From: Aphodosoma sp045614825 | Lineage (GTDB): Bacteria > Bacteroidota > Bacteroidia > Bacteroidales > Paludibacteraceae | Reading direction: 5' to 3' | Assembly: GCA_045614825.1 (NCBI GenBank) | Contig: JAZLDO010000150.1 | Location: forward strand, 1-38,723 | DNA: 38,723 nt | Shown here: positions 14,730 to 22,229 of the stretch, in pieces | Position numbering within the stretch: the stretch's first letter is position 1 | Layout of the letters: each line of letters begins with the position of its first letter | Position numbers and translations under genes: made by a program | The notes under the pieces: generated by a model | Databases searched by the model: none | The model's input: the letters and a program-made list of their open reading frames with translations, nothing else | Told to the model about the DNA's origin: nothing

Positions 14730-15776
14730 TTATTGGTTGTCTGTTTTAGCAGTGATGACTACTTCGTTGACTTCGTGAGGGAGGAGGAGCGAGTAGATCA
14801 TAGCTTCGAGTTGGCGAAGGGGATTGCGTTTGTCGTATTTAGGAGCAAAGACAAAACCTTCGATAGTGATGATTTGCATGTTCATTTCGTCAACTCGAGT
14901 GAGCATTACGAATGGACCACCCATGTGTTCGCCTTCTTTCATTTTCCAGAGACCGCGAGTTTCGGCACACCAAGCATTGTTGAGTGTGACGAAATTGGTT
15001 ACAGGAGGGAGGTAGCGATATTCGGTGCCCATATAAGATCCTTCGACACCGCCAGGCATGTTGGCTTTCATGACAGAATCGCGACGAGCCATGATGGCTT
15101 CGTGAGTTAAATCGTCGATTGATTTGTAAGGCGTTGTGTATATGACGATATCTTGACGAATGAGGGCACTGCCATTTGTAATCCAGAGGAAGTTGTCTTT
15201 TTTCTCGAATTTATTCATTGAAGTTGGCATGGCAATTTTGCATCCAAATTGTTGATATACATTGCGAAGAGCATCGGCGTTGATGTTGCTGCGATAGAAA
15301 TCGATCATGCGTTCGCGTTCTGCCATAATGAAATAGTCGGAGATAGTAGAGCCACTTGTTTCGAGAAGATTTTTTAGTGATTCGTTATCTGGAGCAACTA
15401 CAGTAGCAAGAGCTTGAGTGTTAGCCCAACGATTGCGACTGAGGTTGATTTTGGCTTGAGTATATTTGTTGGGATTTACTTCTACGAAGACAATGTTGCG
15501 AGTAGCTTTTAGTAGGTTGTCGAAATGGATAGGTGCTACTTTTGACATTTTGAACATAGGTTCGGGTTGTGGTAGAATTGGGGTAGGGGCATTCAAAACA
15601 TAGTACATAGCTTCGCCCGCAGGAGTGCGATAGAGACTGTCGTCGATGACGAGTAGAACTTCGTAAGCGGCACCAGATATGGATGGGAGATATGTTGTTT
15701 TTTTGCCTTCATTATCTTTACAACCGCTGAAGAGTATGACAGAGATTGTTATTAATGCGAATAATAGTTTTTTCAT
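14730..15776 (-). CDS. DUF4837 family lipoprotein
   Basis: A 348-residue predicted lipoprotein: basic MKK, a hydrophobic stretch, and lipobox LFSGC with the lipidated Cys19. The rest, from YLPSISGAAYEVLLVIDDSLYRTPAGEAM onward, fits DUF4837, a Bacteroidota-specific family without a known function. Other landmarks are FVEVNPNKYTQAKI, REREMI-like AERERMIDFY and the C-terminal GFVFAPKYDKRNPLRQLEAMIYSL. It starts one base after the relA/spoT stop codon, so translation is probably coupled. The genomic link to a stringent-response gene is seen; a functional link is not known. Confidence 0.85.
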   Translation of the reverse strand: MKKLLFALITISVILFSGCKDNEGKKTTYLPSISGAAYEVLLVIDDSLYRTPAGEAMYYVLNAPTPILPQPEPMFKMSKVAPIHFDNLLKATRNIVFVEVNPNKYTQAKINLSRNRWANTQALATVVAPDNESLKNLLETSGSTISDYFIMAERERMIDFYRSNINADALRNVYQQFGCKIAMPTSMNKFEKKDNFLWITNGSALIRQDIVIYTTPYKSIDDLTHEAIMARRDSVMKANMPGGVEGSYMGTEYRYLPPVTNFVTLNNAWCAETRGLWKMKEGEHMGGPFVMLTRVDEMNMQIITIEGFVFAPKYDKRNPLRQLEAMIYSLLLPHEVNEVVITAKTDNQ

Positions 15777-15777
15777 A

Positions 15778-18006
15778 TTATTTTATACGTTTTACAGATT
15801 TTAGGGCTTTGATTTTTAGTAGGTTTTTGCATAGATTGTTGATATCGTCGGCACTATAGACATAGATATCGAGTGTGCCGAGGAATACGCCATCGGTGGT
15901 ATCGATGTTGATGTTTTTGATGTTGATGGCATAGTCGTCGCTGATGACTTGAACGATTTGTTTTAAGAGTCCAGTTTGGTCAACACCTGATATTTCGATA
16001 GTTGTGAGGAATGAGAGAACCTTTTGAGTTTCCCATTTGGCAGATAGAATACGGTTGCCATAGCTGGCTTGAAGTTTTTGAGCAACGGGGCAATCGCATT
16101 TATGCACGATGACATCACCTCCGGTTTCGATAAAACCAAGTACATTGTCGCCTGGAATAGGTTGGCAGCAATCGGCAATCTTGTAGCCTGAGCCAACGTC
16201 AGCATCGGTGATGTGTAGGGTTTTCTTAGGGTTGTGTTGTGTAGGTTGTGGTGTAGTTGCCTCTTTTTTCTCTTCGTTGCCGAATTGGAGTTTCCATATT
16301 CGCATCCATTTATTTTTTGTTTTATTTAAGAAGAGTGAAGGTATGACAGACGTGTCTATTTTGCCTTTACCAATGGCAGAATAGAGGTTGTTTACGTCTG
16401 TGATTTTGAAATGGTCGAGGACGACTTGTAGTGTTTGATTATTAACAGGTTGACCTACCGAGTTGATAGCTTCTTCTACGGCATCTTGTCCTTTTTTGAC
16501 AATTGCTTTTAATTCTTTTTTGAGAATAGTGCGTAGTTGCGCTTTGGCTTTACCTGTGGTACAGAAATCGAGCCATTCCATTTGAGGTTTTTGGCTTTTA
16601 GAAGTGAGGATTTCGATTTGGTCGCCACTTTGGAGTTCGTAACTAACAGGGACAAGACGGTGATCGACTTTTGCACCAATGCAGTGAGAACCGATGTCGG
16701 AGTGGAGGTGGAATGCGAAGTCGAGCGCGGTAGAGCGAGCTGGCATTTTGCGGATATCGCCTTTGGGTGTAAATACGAATATCTCGGTAGAGTAGAGGTT
16801 GAGTTTGAAGGTGTCCATAAACTCGACAGCATTGGTAAAGTCGCTTGTGTCGAGCATCTCTTTGATAGATTTGAACCATTTGTCGAGGTCAGACTCTTCT
16901 TGTTCGCCAGTTTTATATTTCCAGTGAGCAGCGAGACCTTTTTCGGCAATGTCGTTCATACGTTGGCTACGGATTTGCACTTCAATCCAGTTGCCGCCAG
17001 GGCCCATAACTGTAACGTGAAGAGCCTCGTAACCATTTGATTTTGGCGTGTTAATCCAATCGCGAGTACGGTCAGGGTGAGGGGTATAGATACTTGTGAT
17101 TGCAGAATATGTCACCCAGCAATTGGCTTTTTCGTTTTCGTTTGGTTTTGGTTTTAAGATGATACGAATAGCCAATAAGTCATATACTTCTTCAAACGTG
17201 ATGTGTTTGGTTTGCATCTTTTTGAAGACGCTATAAGGTGATTTTATGCGTTTTACGATTTCGTAGTCGTATCCGTATGAGTCAAGAATTTTTGTAATAG
17301 GTTGAATGAAAATGCGGAAAGCATCCTCCAGCATAGGAGTTACTTGCATTATTTGGCGTTCGAGCTTAGCGTAGATACTTGGTTGTTCGTATTTGAAGCT
17401 GAGGTTTTCTAATTCAGTTTTGATTAAGAAGAAACCAAGACGTTGAGCGAGAGGAGCATAGATGTATTGAGTTTCGCCTGTGATTTTTAGTTGTTTAGCA
17501 GGAGGCATAGATCCGAGTGTACGCATATTGTGAAGGCGGTCTGCCATTTTGATGAGAATCACGCGCACATCTTCGGGGATAGTAAGAATGAGTTTGCGGA
17601 AATTTTCGGCTTGAGCAGAGGCACCTTCTCCGAAGATACCACCAGATATTTTGGTAAGCCCAGCAACGATAGAAGCAATTTTAGGGTTGAATTCGTTGGC
17701 AATGTCTTCGACGGTATAGTCGGTGTCTTCGACAACATCGTGGAGTAGGGCTGCACATATAGAAGTAGAACCTAAACCGATTTCGTTTACAACGATGCGG
17801 GCAACAGCAAGAGGGTGCATAATGTAAGGTTCGCCAGAGCGACGTTTCACACCACCATGAGCTTTGTTGGCAAATTCAAAGGCTTTAGTAATAATTTCGA
17901 TTTTTTGTTTATGGGCAGTAGCTGCATAGTCGCGAAGAAGAGCTTTGAATTCGGATTGAATCATCTCTTCTTCTTGTTCGGGTGTTAGGTTGTGGTAGTC
18001 AATCAT
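15778..18006 (-). CDS. Bifunctional (p)ppGpp synthetase/hydrolase, RelA/SpoT family
   Basis: This long RSH enzyme makes and breaks (p)ppGpp, the alarmone of the stringent response. The 742-residue protein has all parts in order. The hydrolase HD domain has H50, H64, H89-D90 (HDVVEDT) and KMADRLHNMRT (D156), intact, so hydrolysis is expected. The synthetase domain has R253-I-K255-SPYS, YDLLAIRI (272-280) and WIEVQIRSQRMN near 340. The TGS domain is at about 405-465 (FVFTPKGDIRKMPARSTALDF), followed by a helical and Zn-finger-like region with CDCPVAQ, and a C-terminal ACT domain (about 665-742). Start ATG 18006 follows a TAATAACTAATAACTA-type micro-repeat. It is the only RSH in the window. Confidence 0.95.
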   Translation of the reverse strand: MIDYHNLTPEQEEEMIQSEFKALLRDYAATAHKQKIEIITKAFEFANKAHGGVKRRSGEPYIMHPLAVARIVVNEIGLGSTSICAALLHDVVEDTDYTVEDIANEFNPKIASIVAGLTKISGGIFGEGASAQAENFRKLILTIPEDVRVILIKMADRLHNMRTLGSMPPAKQLKITGETQYIYAPLAQRLGFFLIKTELENLSFKYEQPSIYAKLERQIMQVTPMLEDAFRIFIQPITKILDSYGYDYEIVKRIKSPYSVFKKMQTKHITFEEVYDLLAIRIILKPKPNENEKANCWVTYSAITSIYTPHPDRTRDWINTPKSNGYEALHVTVMGPGGNWIEVQIRSQRMNDIAEKGLAAHWKYKTGEQEESDLDKWFKSIKEMLDTSDFTNAVEFMDTFKLNLYSTEIFVFTPKGDIRKMPARSTALDFAFHLHSDIGSHCIGAKVDHRLVPVSYELQSGDQIEILTSKSQKPQMEWLDFCTTGKAKAQLRTILKKELKAIVKKGQDAVEEAINSVGQPVNNQTLQVVLDHFKITDVNNLYSAIGKGKIDTSVIPSLFLNKTKNKWMRIWKLQFGNEEKKEATTPQPTQHNPKKTLHITDADVGSGYKIADCCQPIPGDNVLGFIETGGDVIVHKCDCPVAQKLQASYGNRILSAKWETQKVLSFLTTIEISGVDQTGLLKQIVQVISDDYAINIKNINIDTTDGVFLGTLDIYVYSADDINNLCKNLLKIKALKSVKRIK

Positions 18007-18090
18007 AAATTAATGATTAGTTATTAGTTATTAGTTATTAACGATTAGGTTATTGATTCGTTTGATCATTAATAACTACTCATTATTCAT
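18007..18090 (-). repeat. TAACTAATAACTAATAACTAA micro-repeat upstream of relA/spoT
   Basis: Plus-strand TTAGTTATTAGTTATTAG units (18018-18040) are followed by an approximate inverted version, ATTAATAACTACTCATTATT (18068-18087), so the whole 89-base gap between the M23 peptidase gene and relA/spoT can fold back on itself. Confidence 0.7.
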
Positions 18091-18095
18091 TGTTT

Positions 18096-19070
18096 TTAGT
18101 CCATTACGTTGCCGGCATTAGTGGCAAGTTGTATCATACGGTCATATTCTTCGGGCGATAAGTCGAGGAAGTAGTAGTTGAGAGGGTCAACATTTTTGCC
18201 TTTGTATTCAACTTCGTAGTGAAGGTGAGGCCCTGTACTTTTACCCGTATTGCCGACTGAACCAATTATTTCGGCACGAGTGAGTTTTTGTCCTTTTTTG
18301 ACTTTGATTTTATGCATGTGTGCATAAAGTGTTTTATATTCAAAGCCGTGATCAATTATGACAGTATTGCCATAGCCTTGTTTCCAACCAACAAATTCAA
18401 CAACGCCATTGCCTGTGGCATATATATCAGTGCCGGTAGGGGCAGTGAAGTCCATACCTTGGTGAAATTTGCGAGTGCGATAAACTGGGTCTATGCGATA
18501 ACCAAATCCCGAAGCTACACGAGTGAGGTCTTTGTTTAGAATAGGTTGGATGGCTGGTATGTGTTGAAGTTTTTGTTCGTTGCTTTTGACGAGGAGCATT
18601 AGGTCATCGTATGATTTTGATTGAATGTAGAGTTGTTTGCTTATATCGTCAGTTTTGCGTGTAGTTTCAATTAAAATGGCCGCAGTATTCATTTTTGAGA
18701 GTTCTTCATAGCGGCGGTTGTTTAGAGACGTGCTATGTCTAACATTTTCAGGAATTGAGTCGGCTTGGAAGATTACTCTATAGAGATTATTATCACGTTG
18801 TTTTATGTCAGCTAAAACATCATTCATTTGTTCTAATCTTCGATTGAGAAGTTCGTATTGAATCTCCATTCGCTCATTTTCGGCTTTTAGTCGTTTTTCG
18901 TCGGGAGAGTCAATGATGATAGTAAAGACAATAAAGAATAGGAAACCAATAAAAGCACTAGAGAATAGGTGCAAAGTTAGTTTCTTTAGAGTTTTTCCAA
19001 TTGACGTTTCGACACGTTCAAATGAAAGAGTATCAGGGTTGAATTGTAATTTAATTTTCTTTTTTGCCAT
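18096..19070 (-). CDS. M23 family zinc metallopeptidase, membrane-anchored
   Basis: A 324-residue murein endopeptidase-type protein that would cut peptidoglycan cross-bridges in the periplasm. Residues 33-54 form one membrane segment, residues 56-95 a coiled coil (KRLKAENERMEIQYELLNRR), and residues 185-300 the LytM/M23 domain. Zinc ligands and catalytic histidines are all present: H203-xxx-D207 (HQGMD), H251 (LYAHM), and H282-x-H284 (GPHLHYEV). Because the catalytic residues are intact, this is likely an enzyme and not an EnvC/NlpD-type activator. It lies 43 bases after the preceding gene and 89 before relA/spoT on the same strand. Confidence 0.93.
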   Translation of the reverse strand: MAKKKIKLQFNPDTLSFERVETSIGKTLKKLTLHLFSSAFIGFLFFIVFTIIIDSPDEKRLKAENERMEIQYELLNRRLEQMNDVLADIKQRDNNLYRVIFQADSIPENVRHSTSLNNRRYEELSKMNTAAILIETTRKTDDISKQLYIQSKSYDDLMLLVKSNEQKLQHIPAIQPILNKDLTRVASGFGYRIDPVYRTRKFHQGMDFTAPTGTDIYATGNGVVEFVGWKQGYGNTVIIDHGFEYKTLYAHMHKIKVKKGQKLTRAEIIGSVGNTGKSTGPHLHYEVEYKGKNVDPLNYYFLDLSPEEYDRMIQLATNAGNVMD

Positions 19071-19113
19071 TTTATAAACCTGTCGTGGCTAATAGTAATA
19101 ATTTAGTTTTTAG

Positions 19114-20139
19114 TTAATTTTGTTTGTATTTTACAACCCAAATAAGACAAGGGAAGTGGTCGGAATATCCATTAGTCCAAACTCCACCAGAATGAGTGCG
19201 AAGAGGGTAGCCTTTGTATCTGCCTTCTTGTTGTTTTAGGAAATCTTTGTTGAAAATTTCAGTTTTCCAATAGCTTAATGTTTCACGGTCTTTGTTGAGC
19301 CAAGATTGCGATATGATGATTTGGTCGAATAGATTCCATTGGTCTTGGTATGCGAGTGTACCAATGCCTTGTTTGTAGAAGGCGTATGTGGTATTGAATA
19401 GCTCTCCTGGATTGGTTTGTTCGATTTTAGATTTAGCTCTGAGTTCTTTTGTTACAGAAGGGTCGATAGGATCGTCATTTAAGTCACCCATAACTACTAT
19501 TTTTGCGTTAGGATTGAGAGTAAATAGAGAATCGCAAATGTGTTTAGTTGTGCGAGCTGCTTCGGCACGGCGAGGTTTTGAACGTTGTTCACCACCAGAA
19601 CGAGAAGGCCAGTGGAGTACGATTATATGTATCTCTTCACCATCGAGAATTCCAGATACACAGAGTTGATCACGAGTATAGAAATTTTCTAATTCGGTAG
19701 TTATTCGTGTTGAAGTTACATTGGTTGGGGTAAATAATTTTGTGTTATATAAAAGACCAACATCGACACCACGGCGATCTGGACCTTCTACGAGTATAGG
19801 TCTAAGATTGCGGTCAATAATGGCAGGTTCTTTTACTAAATCTTCTAGCACATTGATGTTTTCTATTTCAGAAACACCGAGTATAGCCAAATTTTTGGGC
19901 ATTTGTGAAATGGCATAGGCCATTTTATTTTGTTTGTTGGTGTATTTCATTGATCCCCATGCGTAATCTCCATTAGGTAAAAATTGAGCATCATTTTTTA
20001 TAGGATCATCGATTGTGTCGAATAGATTTTCTAGATTGTAAAAACCTATAACATAGGCATTAAGTGGGCGTTTTTGTGCATAACTTAGCGTTGCAGTGAA
20101 TAGAATAGTAATTAGTAAAATGAATTGAAATTTTTTCAT
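19114..20139 (-). CDS. Secreted endonuclease/exonuclease/phosphatase-fold protein
   Basis: A 341-residue exported protein with a signal peptide (MKKFQFILLITILFTATLSYA, probable cut before Gln22). The EEP (DNase I-like) fold is shown by FYNLENLFD (33-41), EIEN with E91/E93, DRRGVDVGLLY (121-131), the catalytic His176 in VLHWPSRSGGE, MGDLNDDP (217-224) and the C-terminal YSDHFP His. Members are phosphodiesterases acting on nucleic acids, inositol phosphates or lipids; the substrate cannot be assigned. In Bacteroidota such proteins are usually periplasmic or surface-exposed. It follows the pullulanase unit after a strong terminator and leads into the M23 gene. Confidence 0.9.
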   Translation of the reverse strand: MKKFQFILLITILFTATLSYAQKRPLNAYVIGFYNLENLFDTIDDPIKNDAQFLPNGDYAWGSMKYTNKQNKMAYAISQMPKNLAILGVSEIENINVLEDLVKEPAIIDRNLRPILVEGPDRRGVDVGLLYNTKLFTPTNVTSTRITTELENFYTRDQLCVSGILDGEEIHIIVLHWPSRSGGEQRSKPRRAEAARTTKHICDSLFTLNPNAKIVVMGDLNDDPIDPSVTKELRAKSKIEQTNPGELFNTTYAFYKQGIGTLAYQDQWNLFDQIIISQSWLNKDRETLSYWKTEIFNKDFLKQQEGRYKGYPLRTHSGGVWTNGYSDHFPCLIWVVKYKQN

Positions 20140-20163
20140 ATTTTTAGACGTTTATTTATAAAC

Positions 20164-20217
20164 AAAAAAAATCGCAACTTTGCGAGCAAATTATATGCAA
20201 AGATGCGATTTTTTTTT
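20164..20217 (-). terminator. Intrinsic terminator after the pullulanase gene
   Basis: Left arm AAAAAAAATCGCAACTTTGC (20164-20183), right arm GCAAAGATGCGATTTTTTTT (20197-20216). The arms pair over about 18 bases with one mismatch, followed by a U-run on the minus strand. Confidence 0.9.
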
Positions 20218-20231
20218 GAAATATCCAAATT

Positions 20232-22220
20232 TTATTGGTATAAAATTGCAGCAGATGTGTAAGGAACTTTGATTTTGCCAGAAAATTTACCTAATCCATT
20301 TTCATTGATTTTTGCATCGTAGCAGGCTGCAGTCCAAGTGCCTTCTGGAAGTGTCATTTCAACAGCTTCAGTATTGCCATTGTAGATGACATAAATTTTG
20401 TTCCAAGTATCGTTTGCAAGAGTACCATCGAGGGAGTATGCTACCACATTAGCAGGAGCATCAGCAAAGTTAATAGCTTGAGCTACTTGAGCAGCATCGT
20501 TCATGCGGAATGCAGGGTGAGCTTTGCGAAGGGCGATGAGGTTGCGGTAGTAGTCATAGACTTTAGCATATTTTACTTTGTTTGTCCAATCGATTTGGTT
20601 GATTGAGTCAGGAGATTGGTATGTGTTGTGAACACCTTTTTTGTCGCGGAGGAGTTCTTCGCCTGCATAGATGAAAGGAACACCTTGAGCAGTGAAAACG
20701 ATTGTTTGGCCAAGAAGGTCCATGCGGATGATTTGTTCGATTGTTGTTTCAGGGTGAATAGCTCTGAGTTTGTCAACTACGCATGGATCGTCGTGGCATG
20801 ACATATAGTTGATTACTTGAGCTGGTGATGTAGCGTATGCTTTATTAGTGTGAGCAACTTTTGTGAGATCAATTTGAGGGTGAGCAGTTGCACCTACGAC
20901 ACCAAATTTGATAGATTCTTCAAGGCCACGGCCAGAAACAAAACCTCCTTTGTTACCATCGGTCCATTTCCCACGAAGACCGTCACGAATATCGTCGCTG
21001 AAAGCACCGATTGGGGCAAATTGGTCAGCATTGTTTTTTACAGCACGTTCTTCTTCTGGAATACCGCACCCGCCAGCAGCCCAACCTTCGCCGTGGATAG
21101 AGATTGTTGGGTCGATAGCATCAACTGCTGCACGAATTTGGTTCATAGTTTCGATATCGTGGATACCCATCAAGTCGAAACGGAAACCGTCTATGTGATA
21201 TTCTTTAACCCAATATTTGATAGACTCAACCATGAAACGACGCATCATAGCGCGTTCTGAAGCAGTTTCGTTGCCACAGCCAGAACCATTACCCCAAGTA
21301 CCATCTTCATTCATACGATAGAAATAGCCAGGAGCTTGAAGGTTGAGGTGAGAGTTGTCGCCTACAAAAGTATGGTTATATACAACGTCCATAATTACGC
21401 GAATGCCTGCCGCGTGGAGTTGTTGAATCATAGTTTTGAGTTCGAGAATACGAGTTGCAGGAGTGTATGGATCTGTTGCATAACCACCTTCTGGGACATT
21501 GTAGTTTTTAGGGTCATAACCCCAATTGTATTTGTTGTCAGCAAGACGAGTTTCGTCAATTGAACCATAGTCGTAGCTTGGGAGGATTTGAACGTGGGTG
21601 ATACCGAGTTCTTTCAAGTGGTCGATACCAGAAGTTAAACCATCAACTGTTTTTGTGCCAGCTTCGCTAAGACCGAGGAATTTGCCAGGGAATGTGCTAC
21701 CTGATGAAGGGTGAATAGTGTAGTCGCGCATGTGAACTTCATAAATCACTGCATCGGTGAAGGATTTCATTTCAGGACGTACATCGTTTTCCCAACCTTC
21801 TGGGTTAGTTGTTGTCCAATCGATGATAGCTGCACGTTCGCCATTTACGCCTACAGCTTTAGCCCAAATGCCAGGAGTTGGTTCGAGCCATTGGTCGTTT
21901 TGTTTGATTTGGAAAGTGTAGAATTTACCCACAAGGTCTTCTTTTACAGTGTATGTCCAAGTGCCATCTACATCATATTTCATGTCAAACACTTGAGAAG
22001 GAACTCCCTCCAAACCATCTTCATAAATGTTAAGACGAACTTCTTGAGCTGCAGGAGACCAAGTGCGAAAAAAAGATTTTTTAGGTGAGTAGGTTATTCC
22101 TAGGTCTGTACCTTTGTATTCAGGATATTCATCAACTGAATTGTAGGTTTTTGGTTTGTTGCAGCAAGCTGACATTAGAGTTGCTACAATTGCAATCATA
22201 GAAATAAATTTTAGTTTCAT
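20232..22220 (-). CDS. pulA: Type I pullulanase, GH13, lipoprotein
   Basis: This enzyme cleaves alpha-1,6 branch links in pullulan, glycogen or amylopectin. The 662-residue protein has a lipoprotein signal with LMSAC (Cys19), a CBM48-like beta-sandwich at about 40-140, and a GH13 barrel. The type I signature YNWGYDP is at 231-237, followed by region I DVVYNH (278-283), region II GFRFDLMG with nucleophile D349, region III HGEGW with acid/base E378, and region IV NYMSCHDD with H476-D477. All catalytic residues are present. It ends with a beta domain. It starts 9 bases after the OmpA-family gene stop, so it belongs to that operon and not to a SusCD starch locus. Confidence 0.93.
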   Translation of the reverse strand: MKLKFISMIAIVATLMSACCNKPKTYNSVDEYPEYKGTDLGITYSPKKSFFRTWSPAAQEVRLNIYEDGLEGVPSQVFDMKYDVDGTWTYTVKEDLVGKFYTFQIKQNDQWLEPTPGIWAKAVGVNGERAAIIDWTTTNPEGWENDVRPEMKSFTDAVIYEVHMRDYTIHPSSGSTFPGKFLGLSEAGTKTVDGLTSGIDHLKELGITHVQILPSYDYGSIDETRLADNKYNWGYDPKNYNVPEGGYATDPYTPATRILELKTMIQQLHAAGIRVIMDVVYNHTFVGDNSHLNLQAPGYFYRMNEDGTWGNGSGCGNETASERAMMRRFMVESIKYWVKEYHIDGFRFDLMGIHDIETMNQIRAAVDAIDPTISIHGEGWAAGGCGIPEEERAVKNNADQFAPIGAFSDDIRDGLRGKWTDGNKGGFVSGRGLEESIKFGVVGATAHPQIDLTKVAHTNKAYATSPAQVINYMSCHDDPCVVDKLRAIHPETTIEQIIRMDLLGQTIVFTAQGVPFIYAGEELLRDKKGVHNTYQSPDSINQIDWTNKVKYAKVYDYYRNLIALRKAHPAFRMNDAAQVAQAINFADAPANVVAYSLDGTLANDTWNKIYVIYNGNTEAVEMTLPEGTWTAACYDAKINENGLGKFSGKIKVPYTSAAILYQ

Positions 22221-22229
22221 AAAGAAGAA

